Source of the DNA: Oscillospiraceae bacterium
GTDB lineage: Bacteria; Bacillota; Clostridia; Oscillospirales; Oscillospiraceae
Length of the DNA stretch: 37,770 nucleotides
Assembly (NCBI GenBank): GCA_012513005.1
Contig: JAAZCZ010000109.1
Span: 1 to 37,770 of the forward strand
Direction of reading: 5' to 3'
The translations under genes and the position numbers were made by a program. The notes below the pieces were generated by a model. That model did not search any database. It saw nothing but the letters and a program-made list of their open reading frames with translations, and was not told where the DNA came from. Shown piece by piece: positions 24,377 to 32,061 of this stretch (positions within the stretch are counted from its first letter, which is position 1; each line of letters starts with the position of its first letter).

Positions 24377-24928
24377 ATAAAAAAGATTTTAGCAATACTT
24401 CTAATCAGCGTTCTAATCTTAAGCCTATGCGCCTGCGGGGCAAAGCCGGCAGAAACTAAGCCGGAAACAAAACCTGCAGAGGGCGGCACAGCAGCTCCCG
24501 CAGAAGGCGGAGAGAAACCAGTTGGCAGTGTGTTTGTAGGTAAGGGCTACACAATTGCATACCCCGAAACGGTAGAAGAAGTAACCGATTCATTGGGAAA
24601 CAAGGTACTCGAAGACAAGGCGGGCGTGTGGTCTGCAAATACTTCTCTAAGTGACGACTATGCGTATGACGAAACAGTAGCAAAATTTAGCAAAAACCTT
24701 CAAAACTCTGAGGGCTTCAAATCAGAAAATTTGACAATAGGTGACATGGAAGCTGTGAAGCTCACTTATGTCGACAGCATTGGTTCAAATGTCCTGTATC
24801 TGATCAAGCTAAACGACAATGCGGCAGTATTCTTAAACTTTTCCGCCCAAAAATCTGCAACAACGGTAGAGCAGCTTGAAACAAATGCCGACCTTGTGGC
24901 AACGGCAAGCGGAGTTAAGGCAGGCTGA
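24377..24928 (+). CDS. Small lipoprotein with a non-standard start (ATA at 24377)
   Basis: The frame encodes a clear lipoprotein: KKILAILLISVLILSL, then lipobox CAC at the cleavage Cys (about residue 20). A Pro/Glu/Gly-rich linker (about 22-50) and a folded part of about 130 residues follow (VGKGYTIAYPETVEEV to the end). There is no ATG, GTG or TTG at the signal peptide. The codon where Met is expected is ATA, preceded by a purine-rich but weak ribosome binding site, and the frame is blocked by TAG at 24329. The first standard start (GTG at 24530) would remove the whole signal peptide. So either ATA or the nearby ATT initiates, or the start codon is mutated. The function is unknown. A terminator follows. 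Confidence 0.7.
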   Translation: MKKILAILLISVLILSLCACGAKPAETKPETKPAEGGTAAPAEGGEKPVGSVFVGKGYTIAYPETVEEVTDSLGNKVLEDKAGVWSANTSLSDDYAYDETVAKFSKNLQNSEGFKSENLTIGDMEAVKLTYVDSIGSNVLYLIKLNDNAAVFLNFSAQKSATTVEQLETNADLVATASGVKAG

Positions 24929-24950
24929 CAAAACTAATAATCTAATAGCA

Positions 24951-24985
24951 AATTCGGGGCTGCATAATGCAGCCCCGAATTTTTA
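24951..24985. terminator. Strong terminator between convergent units
   Basis: A 14-base-pair perfect stem (AATTCGGGGCTGCA and its complement, 24951-24981) with a three-base loop is followed by TTT on the plus strand. It ends the hydrolase-lipoprotein unit and lies just before the convergent stop at 25011 (-), which it may also serve. Confidence 0.88.
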
Positions 24986-25010
24986 CGCTTTTAAGCTAAA
25001 ATATTAGATA

Positions 25011-25535
25011 TTATTTTTCTTCTTCTGCTTTAGGCTCTTCGGCTGTTTCAACTATCTCGACCTCAATGTCGGGATGTATTTCCTCGGCCGGTTTTTCCTC
25101 AGGCGCTACAAAGGTAGCGTCGTTTTCTGTCTTATCCACAACAGTTTCAAAATTCTCCTCGCTACCGGTGGAGGTTAAAGCCTCTCCGATTGAAGCTTTA
25201 AGCTCAGACAGCTCATCTTCAATCTGCTTTGTTCTCTCGTCGGCAAGGCGAACAGCCTCAAAAAGCTGCTCATAAATTTCGCCGGGATTGTCCTTGTTAG
25301 ACTCATAATAATAAAGCCCCAGAGCTGCATATGCCTTGTTTAAGCTGTCTTTTTGGTTGTTTAAGTCAAGAGAGAGAGTAGCTAAACGGTTAAGTGCCTT
25401 AGCCTTAACACCTGCATCACGGGTTATTTCCTTTGCCTTAGCACCGGTAATCATTGCAAGGTCTCTTGCAGCCTCAGAAAAACTCTTAAATGCGGACATA
25501 AACTTTTCTTTGTAATCGTTATTGTTGTTGTTCAT
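25011..25535 (-). CDS. Helical protein with acidic C-terminal tail, unknown function
   Basis: 174 residues. The first part (about 8-118) is strongly helical and probably coiled-coil (KEKFMSAFKSFSEAARDLAM, then repeats such as AKAKEITRDAGVKAKALNRL, and ERTKQIEDELSELKASIG). The last 45 residues are acidic and rich in Glu, Pro and Val (EEKPAEEIHPDIEVEIVE). There is no signal peptide or membrane segment. Its look is that of a small structural or adaptor protein; I recognise no named family. GGAGG precedes the ATG. It follows lgt after 42 bases and is the last gene of the yfmF-yfmH-lgt unit. Confidence 0.8.
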   Translation of the reverse strand: MNNNNNDYKEKFMSAFKSFSEAARDLAMITGAKAKEITRDAGVKAKALNRLATLSLDLNNQKDSLNKAYAALGLYYYESNKDNPGEIYEQLFEAVRLADERTKQIEDELSELKASIGEALTSTGSEENFETVVDKTENDATFVAPEEKPAEEIHPDIEVEIVETAEEPKAEEEK

Positions 25536-25577
25536 AATTAACCTCCAATTTTATTTACACAATTATTGTATTACTAA

Positions 25578-26459
25578 TCACTCTGCTGTTGCGGTCGTAA
25601 CTTCCGCAGCACTTTCATTTTTTATACGGTTAACATACATTTCGGGGTGCTTTCTTTTTGAATTATAAATAAGCAGGGCAACTGAAATTACCAGGGATAA
25701 TATGCCGACAAGCTGAGATGTGCGTATGCCGGTGCCTAAGAAATAGAGGCTGTCTGTGCGCAGACCTTCAATCATGGCACGGGCTGCACCATACCAGCCG
25801 ACATACATAATAAATGCCTGACCGTCGTATTTGCGTTTGCCCTTATTAATCCAAACATAAAGCAGTATAAAGCCCAAAAGGCTCCAGAGACTTTCATAAA
25901 GGAATGTGGGATGCACATAAACAGTCTGCGCTCCGGGCTTGGTAAGTCCCATGCGGCAGAATATTTCAGTCTCATAGCCGAAGGCTTCGCGGTTAATAAA
26001 GTTAGCCCAGCGACCGATGACCTGACCCAAAATTAAACTCGTACCCAAGTTATCTAAAGCAGCACCGAATGGGATTTTCTTCACTTTACACCAGATAACG
26101 GCAGTAAGTGAGCCGGCAATTATGCCGCCGTACATACCGATGCCGCCTTCCCAAATTTTCACAATGTCAATCAGATTATCTTTATATCTGTCCCATTCAC
26201 AGGCAACGTAATAAATGCGGCAGCCTATTATTGCAATGGGCAAAATCCATAGAGCAAGCTCATAAAGCTCATCTGCCGTCAGACCAAAACGGGGAGCTCT
26301 CTTAGCAGCAAAAATAACAGCAAGCAAAACAGCAAGAGCGGTTATAACTCCGTAATAATAAATAGTTCTGCCAAAAAGTGTAAAGCCGGCAGGCGGGTTA
26401 ATTGCTAAGTCTCCCAGCATCGGAAAGCTTATCACAGCATCGCGCATCATAGTATCCAT
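25578..26459 (-). CDS. lgt: Phosphatidylglycerol-prolipoprotein diacylglyceryl transferase
   Basis: Adds diacylglycerol to the lipobox cysteine of prolipoproteins, the first step of lipoprotein maturation. The 293 residues have seven membrane segments. The Lgt signature is GQVIGRWANFINREAFG (145-161, with the essential R150), and YYGVITALAV, GGIGMYGGIIAG and HPTFLYESLW are also conserved. The ATG at 26459 follows AAGGGG. It lies 13 bases after yfmH. Its substrates here would include the lipoproteins at 18677-19480 and 24377-24928. Confidence 0.96.
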   Translation of the reverse strand: MDTMMRDAVISFPMLGDLAINPPAGFTLFGRTIYYYGVITALAVLLAVIFAAKRAPRFGLTADELYELALWILPIAIIGCRIYYVACEWDRYKDNLIDIVKIWEGGIGMYGGIIAGSLTAVIWCKVKKIPFGAALDNLGTSLILGQVIGRWANFINREAFGYETEIFCRMGLTKPGAQTVYVHPTFLYESLWSLLGFILLYVWINKGKRKYDGQAFIMYVGWYGAARAMIEGLRTDSLYFLGTGIRTSQLVGILSLVISVALLIYNSKRKHPEMYVNRIKNESAAEVTTATAE

Positions 26460-26472
26460 AAAATAAACCCCT

Positions 26473-27747
26473 TCAATTTGATTTCGGCATTAAAACCGAC
26501 ACCGCAAGATTATCACTTAATATATTGTCGCAAATAAATCTGCTGCACTCATCTGAATCAATAGAGTCAAAAAGTGCAAACTCAGATAAAGGCTCATATC
26601 CGCAAAAAGCAGCATCAGCAAGGTCATAGCAGATAGAATCAAAGGATTCCAGAGAGCGGAGCTTATATCCGTAGGTTGCGGCTTTAACTCTAAGTAAATC
26701 CCTCTTGTCAATACCGTTTTCCCTAATATTCTGCAAAGTCTGTGCAAAACTCTCCAAAACTCTGTCGGGCTCGGGGCTTTCACAGCCGGCTAAAAACATT
26801 CCGGTGCCGGGCAGATAATCGATATAAGAAGAAAAGCCCACTCGAATCATTCCGCTTTTATAAAGCGTTGTGTAAAACGGTGAGGATTTTCCAAAAACAG
26901 CTCCGAGCGCAATTTCAGAGACAAGCGAAGCGCGCAAAAGTGCAGAGCCCTCTTTTGGCATGACCTTGCAGCCGAAAACAAGCTGGGGAGCCGAAACATC
27001 GGCATCCTTTGTAACCCTACTTTTTATAGGTGCCAAGACCTCGGGGTGCCCGTAATCAGGCAGAGCTTTTTCTGCAAAGCCGGCAGGAGTAAGGGCGCGC
27101 GCAGCATCGAAAACAGCCTGCGGGTCAACATCTCCTGCAACAGTTAATGCCATGTTAGAGGGATTATAAAAAGCCGAATGGCAGGTATATAGCGTGTCTG
27201 CCGTAATCTCAGAAATACTCTGCTTTGTCCCCAAAATTGGGGTAGCAACCGGGTGATTTTCATACATGCAGGAATATAAATTGCTCAGATTAACGCTGCT
27301 CATTCGCCCTTCCCACATTCTGATTTCCTGCTCTATTATTCCTCTTTCCTTCGCCACGGATTCCTCCGTAAAATAGGGAGTCATAACAAATGAGAGCAGA
27401 GTGCTGAGATTAGCATCAAAGTTGTCGGTGCAGTCAAAGTGATATGCTGTCATATCATATGAAGTAAAGGCGTTAGGGGAGGCACCGTTTAATGCAAAGG
27501 CTCCGTCAACGCTGCCGTCGGGGTTATCAAAGAGCTTATGCTCAAGAAAATGGGCAACACCGGCAGGCGACTTAATAAGTTTTTCGCCCAATGTAAAATT
27601 TTGCATAACCGAGCCGTAGTTGACGGCAAAAAAAGCGGTTTTAGAATTAAATCCGGGTTTAACGGAAACTAATATTTTAAGACCGTTATCCAGAGTTTCT
27701 ATATATAAGCTCTCACCTAAGCTTCGGTATTCCTTAATCATTATCAT
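26473..27747 (-). CDS. yfmH: M16-family zinc peptidase, YfmH-like (catalytic partner)
   Basis: 424 residues with two M16 domains. The inverted zinc motif HFLEH (H66, E69, H70) is intact, and the distal glutamate lies in RGIIEQEIRMWEG (139-145), so this is the active member. In Bacillus subtilis the YfmF/YfmH proteins are linked to EF-P modification and swarming, so the name is given by family and gene pairing. M16 peptidases act as dimers of an active and an inactive chain; the preceding gene supplies the likely inactive partner. The ATG overlaps that gene by 14 bases. Confidence 0.88.
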   Translation of the reverse strand: MIMIKEYRSLGESLYIETLDNGLKILVSVKPGFNSKTAFFAVNYGSVMQNFTLGEKLIKSPAGVAHFLEHKLFDNPDGSVDGAFALNGASPNAFTSYDMTAYHFDCTDNFDANLSTLLSFVMTPYFTEESVAKERGIIEQEIRMWEGRMSSVNLSNLYSCMYENHPVATPILGTKQSISEITADTLYTCHSAFYNPSNMALTVAGDVDPQAVFDAARALTPAGFAEKALPDYGHPEVLAPIKSRVTKDADVSAPQLVFGCKVMPKEGSALLRASLVSEIALGAVFGKSSPFYTTLYKSGMIRVGFSSYIDYLPGTGMFLAGCESPEPDRVLESFAQTLQNIRENGIDKRDLLRVKAATYGYKLRSLESFDSICYDLADAAFCGYEPLSEFALFDSIDSDECSRFICDNILSDNLAVSVLMPKSN

Positions 27748-29047
27748 CAGTATCCTTTGCGTTTTCGGAAGTTTTATTGTCCCTCATAAGATAAACAGTA
27801 TCGAGCACAACACTATCGGCAATTCCAGCTAAATCAGCGGGTGTAACCCTCATACAGAGCTCAGAAAGCTCCAAGGGCAGCATAAACTGGGATGATGCCA
27901 ACTGGTTGAGAATAAAAGACTGCATAGAATAGGCGCTGTCGGCAACAGAGCGATAACTGCTCACACAGCTTTGAATAGCTGCGGACATTTCAAACTCTGA
28001 GATTTCTCCCCTTCTAATGGCATCAAGCTGATTAAATATTTCGCTAAGAGCAGCATCATAGTCATCCTCAGATATACCGCAGGAGGCAAATAATACTCCC
28101 TTAAAACGGTCAACAAACGAGCTTATATTATAGCAGAGCGACATTTTTTCTCTAACATTGACAAAAAGCTTAGAACTCATATCTCCACCAAACACAGAGT
28201 TAAAAACCATGAGTGACGCCAAATCCGGGTTTTTCATATAATCTCCGAGTCTCCACCCGACTATAAGCTTTTCCTGCTCTGTATCCTCATCCTCAAAAAC
28301 AGTTCGGGGCACAAAATCCTCGCTTGGAAATTTAATTTCTGTTTCCGGCAGATTTTTAATAACAGTTCTGGGCAACACGGCAAGCTCCTCGGTCAAAACA
28401 GATAAAAGGTCATCAATAGGCATGGAGCCGCAGTAAATAATATCAATGGGTGCTGTCTGAATAAGCTCCCGGTATATTTTAGTGAGTTTTAAGTAATTAA
28501 TGGACTTAGCTTCGGGCGCAGTTCCCATGGCACTAATTGCATACGCTTCGCCCTCAAACATCTTGTCTAAAAGCCTAATCTGAGCATAGGCACCCTTATC
28601 GTTCTTAAGTGACAATATTTGCTCAATATGCTTATCTCTCTCACTGTTTACATACTCCTGCAATAATAGCCCGCCGTGCGTGTTTGGTCTCAGCAGCAAA
28701 TCAAACAAGAGAGAAATAACAGGAGCGGCTACCTTAGTGCCCTCCGGTAAAAACTTGTCATCAGGGAAAGAGCTTAAAAAGCCGACATACTGAGTCTCGC
28801 CGATTTTTCTGTTAATGGGAGAAATTGAAGAGCCGTACATTTCCTCAAGTGCGGCTGAAATCTGCTCCATGTCGGGAAGTGACTTGCTGCCCCGCAGCAG
28901 CACATGGGGAATAACAGCGTGTGCAGCTGCCGTATTTGAATCTAAGGCAGATTTAATCCAAACGGAAAAAACTCCCGTCTTAAATTTGTCGGTATTAACA
29001 TATATAAGGCGCACACCCGGCAAAAGGTCTCGCTTGTCAATTAACAT
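27734..29047 (-). CDS. yfmF: M16-family protein, YfmF-like (non-catalytic partner)
   Basis: 437 residues of the M16 fold without the zinc motif. Where HxxEH is expected there is HAVIPHVLLRGS (about 43-54). The C-terminal half keeps the substrate-handling part (NSVFGGDMSSKLFVNVREKMSLCYNISS). This is the usual inactive half of the YfmF/YfmH pair. GGAGG precedes the ATG, and an extended -10 promoter lies just upstream. It is the first gene of the yfmF-yfmH-lgt-25011 unit, which is divergent from the ylxM-ffh operon. Confidence 0.86.
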   Translation of the reverse strand: MLIDKRDLLPGVRLIYVNTDKFKTGVFSVWIKSALDSNTAAAHAVIPHVLLRGSKSLPDMEQISAALEEMYGSSISPINRKIGETQYVGFLSSFPDDKFLPEGTKVAAPVISLLFDLLLRPNTHGGLLLQEYVNSERDKHIEQILSLKNDKGAYAQIRLLDKMFEGEAYAISAMGTAPEAKSINYLKLTKIYRELIQTAPIDIIYCGSMPIDDLLSVLTEELAVLPRTVIKNLPETEIKFPSEDFVPRTVFEDEDTEQEKLIVGWRLGDYMKNPDLASLMVFNSVFGGDMSSKLFVNVREKMSLCYNISSFVDRFKGVLFASCGISEDDYDAALSEIFNQLDAIRRGEISEFEMSAAIQSCVSSYRSVADSAYSMQSFILNQLASSQFMLPLELSELCMRVTPADLAGIADSVVLDTVYLMRDNKTSENAKDTDDND

Positions 29048-29076
29048 TTTATGCCTCCATAGAGCTTTATCAAATT

Positions 29077-29085
29077 ATTATACCA
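29077..29085 (-). promoter_or_regulatory. Extended -10 promoter of yfmF-yfmH-lgt
   Basis: On the minus strand TGG-TATAAT, a perfect -10 with upstream TG. No convincing -35 at 17 bases; TTGAGC lies too close (13 bases). About 30 bases before the yfmF ATG. Confidence 0.6.
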
Positions 29086-29182
29086 TATTGACTAAGCTCA
29101 ATACAGTAAAATATTTATTAATTTATCCAATAAAGCGGCGAAATAAAGCATAATAAATGTAAGAGCTGTTAAGTAAAAAGAC

Positions 29183-29211
29183 TTGACAGCAATATAAGCT
29201 GCATGTATAAT
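29183..29211 (+). promoter_or_regulatory. Consensus sigma-A promoter of the ylxM-ffh operon
   Basis: A perfect TTGACA (29183-29188), a 17-base spacer and a perfect TATAAT (29206-29211). This is the strongest promoter in the window, fitting for an operon of essential translation and targeting genes. The start point should be near 29218. Confidence 0.93.
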
Positions 29212-29248
29212 TCATAGCGTCAGTAAAACAGCAGAAGGAGGGCTATAA

Positions 29249-29593
29249 GTGGAAGATAAAATATATACGTCAAGACTGTCCGACTTTTATAAAGACCTCC
29301 TCACAGAAAAGCAGCGCGAGTATTTCCTATCCTATGTAAACGACGACCTCTCGCTCTCAGAAATTGCAGATATAAGCGGCATAAGCAGGCAGGGTGTTTG
29401 GGATACTATTAAAAAAGCAAGCAAAATGCTAAACGACTTTGAAAGCAAAGTGGGATATATGCAGTACTACGACAAGGTGAGTAGTGCTTTAGATGCAGCC
29501 CAGGCTCATCTTACTGAGCTTTCAGAGCATAAAGACAGCAGTGTAAGTGAGTGTGCCAAAAGGGCAATAGATGCCCTTAGCAGCATCAGGTGA
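29249..29593 (+). CDS. ylxM: YlxM/p13-family DNA-binding protein (SRP-associated)
   Basis: 114 residues with a sigma-70 region 4-like helix-turn-helix (LTEKQREYFLSYVNDDLSLSEIADISGISRQGVWDTIKKASKML, about 18-62). YlxM proteins are encoded beside ffh and bind SRP components in some streptococci. The start is GTG, set by AAGGAGGG seven bases upstream. It is 18 bases before ffh and first in the operon. Confidence 0.94.
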   Translation: MEDKIYTSRLSDFYKDLLTEKQREYFLSYVNDDLSLSEIADISGISRQGVWDTIKKASKMLNDFESKVGYMQYYDKVSSALDAAQAHLTELSEHKDSSVSECAKRAIDALSSIR

Positions 29594-29611
29594 TTAATAT
29601 CGGAGGTTATT

Positions 29612-30961
29612 ATGGCATTTGAAAGCCTGTCAGATAAGCTAAACGAAACCTTCTCACGCCTTAAAGGCAAGGGTCGTTTAACCGAAATGGACATAAACGA
29701 AGCCATGCGAGATGTGCGACTTGCACTCTTAGAGGCCGATGTGAGCTTTAAGCTTGTTAAAGACTTTATAGCAAAAGTCAGCGAAAGAGCCAAGAACAAA
29801 GAGGTCCTAGAGAGTCTCTCGCCGGCTCAAATGGTAATTAAAATAGTAAACGATGAGCTTTGCACTCTAATGGGCAGCGAAAACCGCAAGCTAAACATGT
29901 CCTCAAAACCGCCAACGGTAGTTATGATGGTAGGGCTTCAGGGAGCAGGTAAAACAACAAACGCAGCCAAGCTTGCAGGCATGTTTAAAAGGCAGAATAA
30001 AAGGCCGCTACTTGTCGCCTGCGACGTATACAGACCGGCTGCAATACAGCAGCTTGAAACAGTCGGCAAGCAGCTCGATATACCTGTGTTCCAGCAGGGG
30101 CAGGGAAATCCTGTAGAAATTGCACAAGCCGGCATAGAAAACGCAAAACGCTACGGTAACGACTTAGTGTTCTTAGACACTGCAGGTCGCTTGCACATAG
30201 ACGAAGAATTGATGAACGAGCTTTCAGCAATAAAAAAAGCAGTTAACCCCGCGGAAATTATGCTCGTTGTAGATTCCATGACAGGTCAGGATGCGGTAAA
30301 CGCAGCCACAGCATTTGACGAGGCTCTGGAAATTACCGGAATACTCATGACAAAGCTCGACGGTGACGCCAGGGGCGGCGCCGCTCTCTCAATCAGCGCA
30401 GCAACAGGAAAGCCTATCAAATTTGTCGGCACGGGCGAAAAACTCGATAAAATCGAAGCCTTCTACCCGGACAGAATGGCAGGCAGGATTTTAGGCATGG
30501 GCGACGTGCTCACCCTTATAGAAAAAGCAGAGCACAGCTTTGACGAAAAAAAGACTCTGGAAATGGCAGAGCGCCTAAAACAAAATAAGTTCACACTCAC
30601 AGACTACTACGAGCAGCTCACATCGCTCAAAAAAATGGGCTCACTCGACGATATAATGGGAATGATACCCGGCATGAATTCAAAAAAGCTCCAAGGAGTA
30701 AAGCCGGACGAAAAGGCCCTTTCAACAACAGAAGCAATAATACTCTCAATGACACCCAAGGAGCGGGATAACCCTGCTATCTTAGGCAGCTCAAGAAAAA
30801 AGCGAATAGCGGCAGGAAGCGGAACCTCGGTAGTCGAGGTAAACAGGCTCATAAAGCAGTTTGAAATGATGCAGAGTATGATAAAGCAGTTTTCCGGGAA
30901 CAGCAGAAAACTCAAAAAACTCGGAAAATTCGGCGGCATGGGCGGTCTGCCCGGTTTTTAA
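29612..30961 (+). CDS. ffh: Signal recognition particle protein Ffh (SRP54)
   Basis: Recognises signal sequences on nascent chains and delivers them to FtsY and SecY. The 449 residues have the N domain (1-85) and the GTPase G domain, with GLQGAGKTT (108-116), DTAGR (189-193) and TKLDG (247-251). The methionine-rich M domain follows, including MIPGMNSKK, RIAAGSGTSVVEVNRLIKQF (SRP RNA binding) and the end GKFGGMGGLPGF. GGAGG precedes the ATG. I do not see the SRP RNA gene in the window. Confidence 0.97.
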   Translation: MAFESLSDKLNETFSRLKGKGRLTEMDINEAMRDVRLALLEADVSFKLVKDFIAKVSERAKNKEVLESLSPAQMVIKIVNDELCTLMGSENRKLNMSSKPPTVVMMVGLQGAGKTTNAAKLAGMFKRQNKRPLLVACDVYRPAAIQQLETVGKQLDIPVFQQGQGNPVEIAQAGIENAKRYGNDLVFLDTAGRLHIDEELMNELSAIKKAVNPAEIMLVVDSMTGQDAVNAATAFDEALEITGILMTKLDGDARGGAALSISAATGKPIKFVGTGEKLDKIEAFYPDRMAGRILGMGDVLTLIEKAEHSFDEKKTLEMAERLKQNKFTLTDYYEQLTSLKKMGSLDDIMGMIPGMNSKKLQGVKPDEKALSTTEAIILSMTPKERDNPAILGSSRKKRIAAGSGTSVVEVNRLIKQFEMMQSMIKQFSGNSRKLKKLGKFGGMGGLPGF

Positions 30962-31018
30962 TGCGGCATAGCGCGACTGCGCTTTGCATATAGAGATACT
31001 AATTTGGAGGTGAAATAC

Positions 31019-31255
31019 ATGGTAAAAATCAGACTTCGCAGAATGGGAGCAAAGAAAGCCCCTTTCTACAGAATTGTGGTTGCAGACTCTCGCGCTCCTC
31101 GTGACGGAAGATTCATTGAGGAACTGGGAACATATGATCCTACAGCCGAAAGCAACAAGCTCAAGGTAAACCTCGAGCGTGCAAAATACTGGGTATCCCA
31201 AGGAGCCCAGCCTACCGAGACTGTCAGGGTCCTGCTCAAGAAAGCAGAAGCGTAG
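31019..31255 (+). CDS. rpsP: 30S ribosomal protein S16
   Basis: 78 residues: [20 protein letters not shown] at the start and [18 protein letters not shown] after it, the family signature. The frame is open to 31004, but GGAGG at 31006-31010 is eight bases before the ATG at 31019, which also matches homologues. It lies in the usual place between ffh and khpA. Confidence 0.97.
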   Translation: MVKIRLRRMGAKKAPFYRIVVADSRAPRDGRFIEELGTYDPTAESNKLKVNLERAKYWVSQGAQPTETVRVLLKKAEA

Positions 31256-31270
31256 GCCAAAGGAGTAGTA

Positions 31271-31501
31271 ATGAAAGAGCTATTGACCTATATTATTCAG
31301 AGCCTCGTTGACAATCCAAACGAGGTTTCGGTGACCGAGCGCAATGTCTCCGGCGACATCATTTTTGAGGTCAGGGTCGAAGACTCGGATATGGGCAAGG
31401 TCATAGGCCGTCAAGGCAGGATAGTTAAAGAAATTCGCGTTCTGATGAAGGCGGTTGCCCAAAGAAAGGGCAAGAGAGTGTCTGTGGAAATCATGGACTA
31501 G
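31271..31501 (+). CDS. khpA: KH-domain RNA-binding protein KhpA
   Basis: 76 residues forming one KH domain with the GxxG loop in GKVIGRQGRIVKEIRVLMKA (GRQG). KhpA pairs with KhpB/Jag in Firmicutes to bind small RNAs and affect cell division. It starts at ATG after AAAGGAG, 15 bases after rpsP. A GC-rich hairpin follows the stop. Confidence 0.95.
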   Translation: MKELLTYIIQSLVDNPNEVSVTERNVSGDIIFEVRVEDSDMGKVIGRQGRIVKEIRVLMKAVAQRKGKRVSVEIMD

Positions 31502-31503
31502 TC

Positions 31504-31530
31504 AAAAGGGGGCGGTATTATGCCCCCTTT
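31504..31530 (+). other. GC-rich hairpin between khpA and rimM
   Basis: AAAGGGGGC pairs perfectly with GCCCCCTTT around an eight-base loop directly after the khpA stop. No T-run follows (AGGTTTAT), so it is more likely a partial attenuator or an mRNA processing/stability hairpin than a full terminator. The rimM ribosome binding site (CGGAGAA) lies 12 bases downstream. Confidence 0.7.
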
Positions 31531-31553
31531 AGGTTTATAAACGGAGAATTAAT

Positions 31554-32039
31554 TTGAGTATAAAGCTTATCAAAGTAGGAGAAATAGCAGGTGCACACGG
31601 TGTGCAGGGAGAGGTAAAAATATTCCCGCACTGCGACTCGGTAGAGTTTTTGCAGGGCTTTAAAGAATTTTATATAGACGAAAAAAAGTATGCAGTGTCC
31701 GCTTCACGCAGGCACAAGGGCATGCTTTTGGCATTTTTAGAAGGAATAAACAGCAGAGACGATGTTGTTGCCATTTTAGGCAAAAGCGTGTTTATTAACA
31801 GGGCGGATGCCGACTTACCCGAGGGCAGCTTCTTTATTGAAGAAATAATAGGGGCTTCGGTAGTAGAAGAAAACGGCAATAAAATCGGCACACTAAAAGA
31901 AGTGATAGACGGAGTTTCGGGCTTTATATATGTAGTTAAAGGAAAAAAAGAGCACTTAATTCCGGCTGTACCGGAATTTGTTTTAAGCACGGATGCCAAG
32001 GAAAAGATCATAACAGTCAGGCTGATTGAAGGCATGTGA
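31554..32039 (+). CDS. rimM: 16S rRNA-processing protein RimM
   Basis: RimM binds S19 and helps 30S head maturation. The 161 residues are made of an N-terminal barrel (KVGEIAGAHGVQGEVKIFPHCD) and a PRC barrel (IIGASVVEENGNKIGTLKEVIDG, with VVKGKKEHLIPAVPEFV). The start is TTG, supported by CGGAGAA seven bases upstream; no ATG gives the conserved N-terminus. It is followed 22 bases on by trmD. Confidence 0.94.
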   Translation: MSIKLIKVGEIAGAHGVQGEVKIFPHCDSVEFLQGFKEFYIDEKKYAVSASRRHKGMLLAFLEGINSRDDVVAILGKSVFINRADADLPEGSFFIEEIIGASVVEENGNKIGTLKEVIDGVSGFIYVVKGKKEHLIPAVPEFVLSTDAKEKIITVRLIEGM

Positions 32040-32061
32040 ACAAAGACCAAAGAGGATTAAT

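Noticed and set aside
27734-29047. YfmF-like protein as a decayed peptidase
   Set aside because: The missing HxxEH is normal for the inactive partner of M16 pairs, and the frame is intact and overlaps its active partner.
31504-31530. khpA-rimM hairpin as a full terminator
   Set aside because: There is no T-run after the stem, and rimM, trmD and rsmA have no other promoter that I can see.
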